Assembly: GCF_016863175.1 (NCBI RefSeq)
Contig: NZ_BOOJ01000023.1
Location: 99,619-163,618 of the forward strand
Reading direction: 5' to 3'
Source: Paraplanobispora siamensis
GTDB taxonomy: Bacteria > Actinomycetota > Actinomycetes > Streptosporangiales > Streptosporangiaceae
DNA length: 64,000 nucleotides
A program made the translations under genes and the position numbers. The notes under the pieces are model-generated. The model searched no databases, had not been told where the DNA came from, and was given only the letters and a program-made list of their open reading frames with translations. Numbering within the stretch: the first letter of the stretch is position 1; each line of letters begins with the position of its first letter. Below, in pieces: positions 7,245 through 14,513 of the stretch.

Positions 7245-7282
7245 CAAGGAACCTTGCAGCCTTATGGATATGGCAGTACAGT
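7245..7282 (+). promoter_or_regulatory. Transfer-operon promoter with overlapping palindrome
   Basis: TTGCAG (7254-7259) and TACAGT (7277-7282) are separated by exactly 17 bp and look like sigma-70-type -35 and -10 hexamers. CAAGG-AA-CCTTG (7245-7256) overlaps the -35 box, suggesting repression by a dimeric regulator. The first gene downstream starts at 7334. Confidence 0.5.
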
Positions 7283-7333
7283 GCGAGTAGATCCTACAGA
7301 GCGTTGAGCTGATCCAGACACGGAGGTCCTCTC

Positions 7334-7588
7334 GTGCAGCACGAGACACAGGTGCAAGAGACGGCGGAGGAGCCTCACCGCTTCATGACCGTCCCCGAGG
7401 CCGCGAAGAAGCTGCGCGTCGCGCCGATCACGGTGTACCGGGCCGTCAGGTCGGGCGAGATGCCCGGCGTGCGGATCGGCCGCACCTACCGGGTGCCCCG
7501 TGCCTTCATCGACCGCATCGTCCAGGACGCCGAGGGCGGCATGTCCGTCGTCGTCGAGGACTACGCCGCCGCCTTCTGTGCCTCTTGA
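7334..7588 (+). CDS. Excisionase-family/MerR-like HTH protein
   Basis: 84 residues with a GTG start behind ACGGAGGTCCTCTC. A single winged-helix 'helix-turn-helix, DNA-binding excisionase' domain spans residues 16-62 (FMTVPEAAKKLRVAPITVYRAVRSGEMPGVRIGRTYRVPRAFI). It could be the recombination directionality factor or an activator of the transfer operon. A second protein of this class is encoded at 57.9 kb, close to the integrase. Confidence 0.75.
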   Translation: MQHETQVQETAEEPHRFMTVPEAAKKLRVAPITVYRAVRSGEMPGVRIGRTYRVPRAFIDRIVQDAEGGMSVVVEDYAAAFCAS

Positions 7589-7662
7589 ACGCTTTGGGCC
7601 CGCCCGGTGATGACGCACCGGACAGGCCCACGATCCCCGCCCTGCAACCCCAGGAGGAGAAC

Positions 7663-7902
7663 ATGCTCCACGCTACCGCCGCCCCCGCCGGGTGCGCACC
7701 GTGGTGCACCGACCACACCGACGGATACTGCCGGCGCCCCGCCGACGGCTTCGCCGACACCTTCCTCAGCGCCACCCCCGACGGCCCGATGGTCTTCTCC
7801 TACGCCGTCGTCCGCGACGAGCTCCCGCTCGCCGAGGCCGAGGCGTACTTCTCCGCCGGCCTCGACCTGGTCGCCGCCGCCCGGACGGGAGTGAGCGCAT
7901 GA
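7663..7902 (+). CDS. DUF6907-like small protein
   Basis: 79 residues from an ATG preceded by AGGAGGAGAAC. It contains APWCTDHTDGYCRR, matching the CPxWCxxH signature of the small DUF6907 proteins scattered in Streptomyces genomes and mobile elements. A metal-binding role for the Cys/His residues is plausible. Coupled to the next gene by ATGA. Confidence 0.6.
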   Translation: MLHATAAPAGCAPWCTDHTDGYCRRPADGFADTFLSATPDGPMVFSYAVVRDELPLAEAEAYFSAGLDLVAAARTGVSA

Positions 7903-8339
7903 GCACCGTCACCGAAGGCCTCACTCTCTGGCCCGTGGCCGAGCCCACCACCCCCCTCCCGGCGGTTCTCGCCTACAGCACCACCTCGCCGTGCGAGATC
8001 AAGCTCGCGTTCATGAACGCCGGGCTGCGCGAGACCTTCGACTACTCCTTCGACCGCGACCTGCTCGCCGACGCGCTCATCGCCGACGCCGACCAGATCG
8101 TCGGCGTCGGCACCGTCCAGGCCCGGCAGGGCGAGCCCCTGGACTACCTCGTCCTGCGGCTGTGGCAGGACGACGGCACCGGCGGGGGCGAGTGGTGGGA
8201 ACTGCTCGTCAGCCAGAAGCGCATCGAGGAGATCGTGCAGCAGATCTACGCGCTCGTGCCCATGGGCGCCGAGCGGGAGCTCCTCACCGCCCAGCTCGAC
8301 ACCGCGCTGGCCGCGATCCTGTCGGAGGCGGCCCGATGA
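7899..8339 (+). CDS. SsgA-like cell-division/sporulation regulator
   Basis: 146 residues, the usual length of SsgA-like proteins. Family features visible are the VLAYSTTSPCEIKLAFMNAG strand region, FSFDRDLLADAL-type motif (here YSFDRDLLADALIADA), VGVGTVQARQ and a hydrophobic C-terminal helix ending in YALVPMGAE. SsgA-like proteins are actinomycete-specific and steer septum and peptidoglycan events in sporulation. Encoded in a transfer operon it might act on septal crossing of DNA; that is inference. Confidence 0.75.
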   Translation: MSTVTEGLTLWPVAEPTTPLPAVLAYSTTSPCEIKLAFMNAGLRETFDYSFDRDLLADALIADADQIVGVGTVQARQGEPLDYLVLRLWQDDGTGGGEWWELLVSQKRIEEIVQQIYALVPMGAERELLTAQLDTALAAILSEAAR

Positions 8340-8737
8340 CCATCACCGAGATCGCCTTGACCGACGCGCACCACACGTTCCCCGGCCTGCCCGCGCAGGT
8401 CCCCGCCGCCCGTACCTGGGCGACCGCCCTCCTGCCCACCGGCCACCCGCGCCGCGACGACCTGGCGCTCATCGTCGGCGAGCTGGCCGCCAATGCCGTC
8501 CTGCACACCCGGTCCGGCGAGTTCGCCATCCAGATCCACGTCACCGAGGCCGCCGTCACGGTGACCGTCACCGACGAGGGCGCCGCCGCGAGCTCGGCCC
8601 CACGCGGGGCCGAGGAGGAGGAGTTCGGCCGCGGCCTGATCCTCGTCGCCGCGCTGGCCGACGACTACCAGGAGCACGACGGGCGGAACGGCCGTACCGT
8701 CCGCGTCCGGCTGGACCGCAACGGAGGTGTCCGGTGA
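8336..8737 (+). CDS. Anti-sigma-factor-type ATP-binding protein (HATPase_c_2)
   Basis: 133 residues with the GHKL ATPase signature: N-box ELAANAVLHT (about 45-54), the VTVTDEG motif and the G-box-like FGRGLILVAALADDY. Small RsbW-like proteins of this kind are very numerous in streptomycetes and bind or phosphorylate anti-sigma partners. ATGA overlap with the SsgA-like gene and GTGA overlap with the next gene. Confidence 0.85.
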   Translation: MTITEIALTDAHHTFPGLPAQVPAARTWATALLPTGHPRRDDLALIVGELAANAVLHTRSGEFAIQIHVTEAAVTVTVTDEGAAASSAPRGAEEEEFGRGLILVAALADDYQEHDGRNGRTVRVRLDRNGGVR

Positions 8738-8829
8738 CCGTCCAGTTTTTGATCCCGTTCGCGATCAACGTGGCCGCCGTCGTGCTCCTGGTCGTGATCG
8801 TCCATCGGCGCTTCGGGGGTGCCCGATGA
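8734..8829 (+). CDS. 31-residue single-span membrane peptide
   Basis: Begins with GTG in a GTGA overlap and ends in an ATGA overlap, so both ends are coupled to neighbours. MTVQFLIPFAINVAAVVLLV continues as one transmembrane helix followed by a basic tail VHRRFGGAR. Tiny membrane proteins are common in Streptomyces transfer/spread regions. Confidence 0.6.
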   Translation: MTVQFLIPFAINVAAVVLLVVIVHRRFGGAR

Positions 8830-9068
8830 GCCCCACCGTCCACGAGCAGTCCGTCGAGCGCCTGGCCGAGCTGCTCGCCAGCCGAACCGCACACAGAGGA
8901 GAGATCGACATGGCCACCTGCCCCGGATGCATCGGACGTGGAACCGGCACCCGCTGCTGCATGTGCGACGGCACCATCCCCGAGGAGCTGCGCCGGACCC
9001 CGGACTCGCCGAACGAGGTCCGGGCCGACTGCGTCGGCTGCCAGCGCGGTGCCGTCCACACCCACTGA
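8826..9068 (+). CDS. Cysteine-rich zinc-finger protein
   Basis: 80 residues. The N-terminal 30 residues are helical; then come CPGCIGRGTGTRCCMCDG and CVGCQ, four CxxC-type pairs resembling the DnaJ central zinc domain (CxxCxGxG). Function unknown; the family recurs in Streptomyces integrative elements. Start fixed by ATGA overlap. Confidence 0.65.
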   Translation: MSPTVHEQSVERLAELLASRTAHRGEIDMATCPGCIGRGTGTRCCMCDGTIPEELRRTPDSPNEVRADCVGCQRGAVHTH

Positions 9069-9148
9069 GCCGGTCACGGGCCGGGCGACCCACACCCATC
9101 CCACCCGCCCGGCCCGGGACCTACCAGCCGCCTGGTCGGCCTCGAGTC

Positions 9149-9176
9149 GTCCCGCCCGACCCCACCCGGGCGGGAC
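9149..9176. terminator. Hairpin in the gap before the Spd-like gene
   Basis: GTCCCGCCCG (9149-9158) pairs perfectly with CGGGCGGGAC (9167-9176) around an 8-nt loop in the 159-bp gap. It may terminate or attenuate the regulator half of the operon. Confidence 0.5.
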
Positions 9177-9227
9177 GGCCCGAGGAGGACCAGACACCTC
9201 CTACCGAACAGATCAGGAGAAAGCCTC

Positions 9228-10259
9228 GTGATGACCGCCAGCCCGCCGCCCGGCGAGCCCCGCGAGCCGACGTCGCAGGAGATCGCCCGCGCGCTCGACG
9301 AGACGGAGCGCTACGTCGCCGCGCACGCCCCGCCCGCTCCGCCCGAGCCGGCCCCGCTGTACGACCCCGCCCAGGGCGAGACCAAGCGGGTCCAGCAGCT
9401 GCGCGCCGAGGTCGCTGAGGCGCACCTGCTCGCGCAACTCCAGGACGACGAGACTCCGCTCCTGCTCGACACGGCCAAGGTGCGCAAGCGGCGCAAGAAG
9501 GCCGGCGAAGCGGCCCGGCTCCATGCCCTCGCCCAGGACCCCACCATGCGCGCCTGGCGAGCCACCCGGATGCGGCGGCTGCTCGTCGCGGTCGCCATGC
9601 TCTCGCTGACACTGGCGCTCGGCTGGTCTACCGCCGGCGTGCAGACCTTCGCCGCCGAAGACGCCCTGGTCTGGTCACCTGGCTGGGTCTTCGCCTGGCT
9701 GGTCGAGCCGTTCATGTCCCTGGCCCTGCTCGTGGTGGTGGGCGCTCGCGCCTACCTGTCGACGCTCGGCCAGCCCATCGAATCCCGAACGCTCGTTCGG
9801 ATCGAGTGGCTGTTCCTCGGCCTGACTCTCGGCATGAACGCCTGGCCGTACCTGCCGTTCGTCGTCGACACCTTCAGCCTCTCCCGGCTGGTGCTGCACA
9901 TCCTCGGCCCGATCGTCGCAGTCGCCATCGTCACCGCTCTGCCGATCATCCTGGCGGCCTTCACGCGCCTCGACGTCGGCCTGCCCGGTAACCCCCTTAC
10001 CACCGCAAGGTACTGGGGAAATGCCGCCGCCGGACACCTGGCGGGTAACCCCTCGGGTAACCCCTCCGAGGTCGACGACATCGAAGCCAAGGCCGCTCAG
10101 ATCCGCGCCATGATCGCCGCCGGAAATCTCCCCGAAGGGGCCGGCGTGAAGAAGATCCGCGACGCCCTCGGCTGTCGCATGTCCACCGCGCAGGCCGTCC
10201 GCGACCGTCTCGCCGAGGGCGGCGGCTGGAATCTCACCGTTGACGAGGAGTACCGATGA
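9228..10259 (+). CDS. Spd-like membrane protein (DUF2637 type) with C-terminal HTH
   Basis: About 343 residues. Residues 1-105 are charged and soluble. Four hydrophobic helices follow (about 110-250: LLVAVAMLSLTLALGWSTAG; FAWLVEPFMSLALLVVVGA; IEWLFLGLTLGMNAWPYLPF; ILGPIVAVAIVTALPIILAAF), as in DUF2637/SpdB proteins of plasmids and AICEs. The tail (MIAAGNLPEGAGVKKIRDALGCRMSTAQAVRDRL) is an HTH-like helical pair. Spd proteins help spread DNA through the recipient mycelium. Confidence 0.72.
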   Translation: MMTASPPPGEPREPTSQEIARALDETERYVAAHAPPAPPEPAPLYDPAQGETKRVQQLRAEVAEAHLLAQLQDDETPLLLDTAKVRKRRKKAGEAARLHALAQDPTMRAWRATRMRRLLVAVAMLSLTLALGWSTAGVQTFAAEDALVWSPGWVFAWLVEPFMSLALLVVVGARAYLSTLGQPIESRTLVRIEWLFLGLTLGMNAWPYLPFVVDTFSLSRLVLHILGPIVAVAIVTALPIILAAFTRLDVGLPGNPLTTARYWGNAAAGHLAGNPSGNPSEVDDIEAKAAQIRAMIAAGNLPEGAGVKKIRDALGCRMSTAQAVRDRLAEGGGWNLTVDEEYR

Positions 10260-10447
10260 CCCGCACCCGCTGGGCCGCTCTCGTGGCCGGCCTCCTGCTC
10301 GCCCTGGCCGCCGTGCTGTTCACCGCCAGCGCGTGCGGCGGGTCTGCCGAATCCGCCCCGGCCGTCAAGCTCCCGCTGCCCGACCTCACCGCGGACTGCA
10401 ACGGCGACGACATCATCAGCCCGAAGGAGAAGAAGCATGGGTGCTGA
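10256..10447 (+). CDS. 63-residue lipoprotein ending in an EF-hand-like loop
   Basis: MTRTRWAALVAGLLLALAAV leads to a lipobox-like ASAC at about residue 27. The mature peptide is only about 37 residues and ends with DCNGDDIISPKE, a 12-residue match to the EF-hand calcium loop (Asp1, Asn3, Asp5, Ile8, Ser9, Glu12). ATGA overlap with the Spd-like gene. Function unknown; calcium binding is inferred from the loop. Confidence 0.6.
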   Translation: MTRTRWAALVAGLLLALAAVLFTASACGGSAESAPAVKLPLPDLTADCNGDDIISPKEKKHGC

Positions 10448-10904
10448 GTACGAGACGTGGTCCGGCGACATGCTGGACGACCCGGCCATGATGGAGGCGT
10501 TCGCCACCCAGCTCCGCCGGCGCCTGGCAGAGCAGGCCAACTACGTGGCCCACATCCGGCGCGACGCCGAGGCCATGTGGAAGGAGAACCCGCCCGAGGG
10601 CTACGGCTCGTTCGAGGCCTGGTGGCGACACCGCTGGCTGAGCGGCCCGTTCGGGGAAATCCAGGCGCACCTGGAGGAGGCGGCGAAGCTGACCTTCCGC
10701 CTGGAGGCCCGCTACCGGCGTGGCCGCCACGAGATTCCCGCCCGCCGTCAGGCCGCCGCCGAGGCCCGCCAGGCGCGGGCGCTCCCGGCTGGCCTGAGCG
10801 CCGCCGCCCGGGACGCCCAACCGGCGCCTGCCAGGGCTCAGGCGGGCCCGCCCGAGAAGCCCTTCCTGGAGATGCTTCGGGAGCGCCGGGAGAGGTCGGC
10901 GTGA
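10437..10904 (+). CDS. Hypothetical transfer-operon protein
   Basis: 155 residues, helical, acidic then Arg/Ala-rich (MGAEYETWSGDMLDDPAMMEAFATQLRRRLAE then SFEAWWRHRWLSGPF). Short membrane-free proteins of this kind occur between spd and tra genes of Streptomyces elements. The start lies inside the preceding gene, giving an 11-base overlap. Confidence 0.6.
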   Translation: MGAEYETWSGDMLDDPAMMEAFATQLRRRLAEQANYVAHIRRDAEAMWKENPPEGYGSFEAWWRHRWLSGPFGEIQAHLEEAAKLTFRLEARYRRGRHEIPARRQAAAEARQARALPAGLSAAARDAQPAPARAQAGPPEKPFLEMLRERRERSA

Positions 10905-11161
10905 GCGGCGCGACGGCCAAGCTGACCCCCGAGGCGAAGGCGAAGCGGCGGATGCAGAACGTCGCGCAGCTCTGGAACGAGCGGACCCGCGCCGTCGGGA
11001 GTGACGCGGAGCTGGCCCGGCTGTGCTGGGACCGGGCTCGGGCCGCGGCCCGCCGAGCGCAGCGCGGAGGCGAGCGGGGGGCGATGCACGAGCTGGCGGA
11101 ATTGCTCGCCCGGTGGGCTGAGCAGAAGGAGAAGGCCGAGATCGCGCGTCACGCACCGTGA
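10901..11161 (+). CDS. Small basic helical protein
   Basis: 86 residues from a GTG start in GTGA overlap with the previous gene. It is rich in Arg, Lys and Ala (LTPEAKAKRRMQNVAQLWNERTRAVG...), with the look of a nucleic-acid-binding helix bundle. No family recognised. Confidence 0.55.
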   Translation: MSGATAKLTPEAKAKRRMQNVAQLWNERTRAVGSDAELARLCWDRARAAARRAQRGGERGAMHELAELLARWAEQKEKAEIARHAP

Positions 11162-11237
11162 CGCGCATGTTCATGTTCATCCGCTGCGCCCTGGCCTGTC
11201 CGGGGCCCAATGCGCGTCGCGCGTACGCGCGACGCGC
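11144..11237. promoter_or_regulatory. Two long CG-rich palindromes before the large transfer gene
   Basis: GCGCGTCAC (11144-11152) pairs with GTGACGCGC (11158-11166) across 5 bp. A perfect 26-bp palindrome follows at 11212-11237, centred on GT|AC and built from GCGCGTCGCGCGT and its complement. They share the word GCGCGTC. They flank the end of one gene and the gap before the next and may be an operator, a cis-acting transfer locus or an attenuator. Confidence 0.45.
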
Positions 11238-11287
11238 GAGTATCGCCGAATTGGTCACAGAGCGTCAACCCCAGGAAGGAGGCGGAG

Positions 11288-13177
11288 ATGAGCGACAACG
11301 ACGAGAAGGACGGCGAGCTGCTGCGGTTCCCCCGGGTGTTCCTGCCGGGCTCCTTCGACGCTCCCGGACCGCCCTCCGGTAACGACTCCGCCGGCGAGCA
11401 GGAGGGTGAGGCGCCCGCCTCGCCTCGGGCCTGGCCGCGGCTGCCGGAGGTGGCGCCGATGAGCCCGCCGCTGCACCTGACCGTGCCGGGCGTTCCGACC
11501 CCCGGCTCCGCCGATGAGGAGCCGGGGGCGTTCGCCGTGCCCGCGCCGATCGACCCGGAGAACCCCACCCCCCGCGAGGTGCTGGCGGCGGCGATGGCCG
11601 TGATGACCGCCCTCGGCGTGGCCGCCGCCCAGGGGCTGTGGCATCGGGCCCGGTACCGGCAGGCGCTGGCGGACCGGGCCCGGGCAGCTGCCGACAAGGC
11701 GGAAGGGAAGGCGTCGGGAAGGTCCTCGGCTGCGGGGACGGGCAGCGGGTCGAGCTCGCGCGGGAGCAAGGGGGCGGGTGGCTCGGGAGGCTCTAAGAGC
11801 CCGTCCCTGCTGCGCTCCCCCGGCGGGCCTTCGGGGAAGTCCTCGCGCTCTGCTGGCCGTACCGGCGGCGGGGGCAGCCGGCCGGACAAGGGCAGGAAGG
11901 ACCCCAAGGGCCCGAAGAACAGGTCGCCCAAGGCGCCCCGGGGCAAGGACCCCCGGGCGCCCCGCGCGACCCCGGACGGCAAGCGCAAGGAGCCGGCGTG
12001 GCCGAAGAAGCGCAGACGCGCCGCTGACAAGGACGGCGGGGTCAGAGGGCTGCTGCGCCGCAAGCGCCGCGACGCCGCCTCCAAGAAGCAGCCGCCCGCG
12101 CTGGCCGGATCCAAGGGCGGCCCCGACTCGACGGCCAAGCCCAAGGTGCCCAAGGCGGATGCCGCCGCGGCGGGCACCAAGCGCGGCAAGGACAAGGCCA
12201 AGGCCACACCGCGTCCCGCCGCCCCGGCCCGGCGCGAGCTGACGTGGAAGGCACCGAAGAAGGACCCCAAGGAGAAGGGGCCCACGAGATCCACGGAGGA
12301 GCCCACGGGGCCGAAGCGCTGGACGTCCGGCCGCAAGAAGCCCAAGGACACAGCACCACCCAAGCGCCGCAAGTCCCGGAGCCGGCAGGGCGGAACCGCG
12401 TGGTGGAAGCGGTGGAAGGCCCGCCGCCCACCCTCGGCGCCGCAGGGCGCGAGCAACGTCGGCGCCGACGCGGGCACCCAGCCGAGCCAGGACCAAGAGC
12501 AGGCGCGCAGGACGTCCCCGCCCCCGCCTCCTCCGCCCCCCGGCTGGGGGATGCGGCCACCGCCGGGCGCCGACCGCAGAACCTGGGTGCGCGTCGAGCG
12601 CGTCGACGAGCCGCCCCGCCGCGCCCGGCCCGAACCGCCGGCGCCCGCGACGCCGACCCTCACCGGGACGCCCATCTCGGGACGGCCCGCGCTGCCCGTG
12701 GGCCAGGCCAGCACGCGCGCCGTGACGCCGCCGCTATCAGCACATCGACACAGGCAGGGGGCCCGCTTCGTGAGCACGCCCAGGACGACGAACACGCAGT
12801 ACCACGACGCGGATCTGACGATCCATGACGTCATCGACGCCGACGCCGACATGGCCGAGCAGATCCTCGCCGGCGTCGACGAGGCGCGAGCGACCGCCCG
12901 AGGATGCGAGGACCTGATGAGCGGGCTGGAGGCTCTGCGCGCCGAGGTCATCAGGAAGAAGGTGCCCGGCGTCCTGGAGGGGATGCTGGTCACGCTCATC
13001 GACAAGACCTTCAAGCTCAAGGCCACGGCCGAGGCCCTCGCCGCGAAACTGCCGAGCGCCTCCGAAGCCATCGCCACCGCGGGCAGCAACGCCGCGGCCC
13101 GGCACAAGCCGCTGGCTGATGCCGTCCGCGACGCCGGCCACGTCCGGCCCGCCGAGCGCGACTACCACCACGCCTGA
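11288..13177 (+). CDS. Large low-complexity transfer-operon protein
   Basis: 629 residues from the ATG behind AGGAAGGAGGCGGAG. Residues 1-95 are acidic/proline-rich; a predicted hydrophobic helix lies near 100-118 (VLAAAMAVMTALGVAAAQGL); 125-480 is a disordered Lys/Ser/Pro/Gly tract. The last 130 residues (TTNTQYHDADLTIHDVIDADADMAEQIL, GSNAAARHKPLADAVRDAGHVRPAERDYHH) match a conserved domain found next to TraB in Streptomyces integrative elements. Probably membrane-anchored and DNA-interacting; the role is unproven. Confidence 0.65.
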   Translation: MSDNDEKDGELLRFPRVFLPGSFDAPGPPSGNDSAGEQEGEAPASPRAWPRLPEVAPMSPPLHLTVPGVPTPGSADEEPGAFAVPAPIDPENPTPREVLAAAMAVMTALGVAAAQGLWHRARYRQALADRARAAADKAEGKASGRSSAAGTGSGSSSRGSKGAGGSGGSKSPSLLRSPGGPSGKSSRSAGRTGGGGSRPDKGRKDPKGPKNRSPKAPRGKDPRAPRATPDGKRKEPAWPKKRRRAADKDGGVRGLLRRKRRDAASKKQPPALAGSKGGPDSTAKPKVPKADAAAAGTKRGKDKAKATPRPAAPARRELTWKAPKKDPKEKGPTRSTEEPTGPKRWTSGRKKPKDTAPPKRRKSRSRQGGTAWWKRWKARRPPSAPQGASNVGADAGTQPSQDQEQARRTSPPPPPPPPGWGMRPPPGADRRTWVRVERVDEPPRRARPEPPAPATPTLTGTPISGRPALPVGQASTRAVTPPLSAHRHRQGARFVSTPRTTNTQYHDADLTIHDVIDADADMAEQILAGVDEARATARGCEDLMSGLEALRAEVIRKKVPGVLEGMLVTLIDKTFKLKATAEALAAKLPSASEAIATAGSNAAARHKPLADAVRDAGHVRPAERDYHHA

Positions 13178-13191
13178 GAAGGGAGAACGCG

Positions 13192-13626
13192 ATGAACGAG
13201 ATGGAGAGATCCGAGAGCACAGGCGGAGCAATCGCGGCGGCCGGTGGCGTCCTGACGACGGTGGTGTACTACGCCGTCGTCATCGTCAGGCTCGTGACCG
13301 CCGGGATCAAGCTGCGCGGACTGTCGGAGCAGGTCCGCGGCACCTACCGCTACGTCGAGGGCTGCGCGACCGGGACCGACCGGCTGGCCGACCAGATGGC
13401 GCGCTTGACCGTCGACCGCGACACCGTGGGTGAACACCACGACGCCGCGACCGTCATGCGGGGAGCGCTGGCCGAGGCCGAGGCGATGGCCGAAGCGAGT
13501 GAGGACCTGTCGACCATGTTCCGCCAGACCGCCATCGCCCACCAGGCCGATTACGGCTCGGTCGCCGAGGCCGCCGCCGAGATGAACGTGCCGATGGCCG
13601 AGGCCGAGTTCTACAGCAACCGCTGA
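13192..13626 (+). CDS. Membrane-anchored coiled-coil transfer-operon protein
   Basis: 144 residues. One hydrophobic helix (about 14-38: AIAAAGGVLTTVVYYAVVIVRLV) precedes an Ala/Glu-rich helical region (HHDAATVMRGALAEAEAMAEASEDLSTMF) and a conserved ending AAAEMNVPMAEAEFYSNR. Small proteins of this shape precede TraB in AICEs. Function unknown. Confidence 0.6.
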   Translation: MNEMERSESTGGAIAAAGGVLTTVVYYAVVIVRLVTAGIKLRGLSEQVRGTYRYVEGCATGTDRLADQMARLTVDRDTVGEHHDAATVMRGALAEAEAMAEASEDLSTMFRQTAIAHQADYGSVAEAAAEMNVPMAEAEFYSNR

Positions 13627-13643
13627 TCAGGAAGGAGAAGACC

Positions 13644-14513
13644 GTGACGTCGTCCCCGCTGCCTCTAGCGAAGGTCACCGTTGAGCTGCCGGACTGGCCG
13701 GTGGTGGACCGGTGGCGCCGCCACGTCGACGCGGCACGCAGCGCGAGCGGCTACGTGGCGACCGCCGCGGGGTTCCTCGCTGCGGCGGCCGGACTGTTCA
13801 CGCCCTTGTTTGCCGGGGTGGCGCTGGGTGCGACCGCGGTGCTCACCTTCCTCGGGCTGCTCACGCTGCGGTTCTGGCGGCCGGAGGGGCACCAGCGGGC
13901 GACCGCGACCGTGCTGTACCTGGCGCCCGGCGTGGGCCTGGCCGTCCTGCTGATCGTCGAGCAGCTCGTGCCGGGCCCGCACTGGGTCGAGGCCTTGTTG
14001 CTGATGGTCTGGACGACGGTGGTGCCGTTCCTGCGCCCGGCCCGCACCGCGCGCCTGATGATGTGCCCGCCGCCCCCGCCCCCGCCGGCGCCGAAACCCG
14101 CGCCGTCGGCGGAGGTGGCCTGTGACCACCCGGCCGCCCGCTGGTGGGCGGCGAACGTCGCCGTCGACAGCGGGGCCGGCCCCGGCACCCTGCTGGAGAA
14201 CATCGAGCAGATCGGCGAGGCCTCGATCCGCGCCACGATCCGTTCGGCCGCCGCCGGGCAGCCGGTCCCCGACATCTCCATCCGGCGCCTGAGCGCACTC
14301 ATGGACGTGCCCGAGGAGCTCATCGGTATCGGCCCGGTGCCCGGCCGGGGCGCCGGCGTGCGCTGCCTGACGATCGGCACGGCCGCCGCGGCGGCGGCCG
14401 ATCCCGCCACCGTGTGGGCGCAGCGGATCGCCCCGGCCGCGATGCCCGGCACCGTGCTCACCGGTGTCCGTACTGGCCGCCTCGGTGTCCCCGGCGGGGA
14501 GGGTGGCGCGTGA
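13644..14513 (+). CDS. N-terminal membrane part of a split TraB-like translocase
   Basis: 289 residues. Hydrophobic helices at about 37-75 and 90-130 anchor it in the membrane; a proline run (PPPPPPP) leads to a cytoplasmic segment ending WAQRIAPAAMPGTVLTGVRTGRLGVPG. In intact TraB-like proteins a W-x-RIAP...PGTxLTG motif runs directly into the domain that starts the next gene, so this looks like the first half of one protein, interrupted by a -1 frame change at about 14490-14513. Confidence 0.7.
   Translation: MTSSPLPLAKVTVELPDWPVVDRWRRHVDAARSASGYVATAAGFLAAAAGLFTPLFAGVALGATAVLTFLGLLTLRFWRPEGHQRATATVLYLAPGVGLAVLLIVEQLVPGPHWVEALLLMVWTTVVPFLRPARTARLMMCPPPPPPPAPKPAPSAEVACDHPAARWWAANVAVDSGAGPGTLLENIEQIGEASIRATIRSAAAGQPVPDISIRRLSALMDVPEELIGIGPVPGRGAGVRCLTIGTAAAAAADPATVWAQRIAPAAMPGTVLTGVRTGRLGVPGGEGGA

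Noticed and set aside
11149..13107. Long minus-strand frames opposite the low-complexity transfer gene
   Set aside because: Opposite-strand images of a Lys/Ser/Pro-rich gene; no ribosome binding site and Arg/Ser/Gly-only composition.
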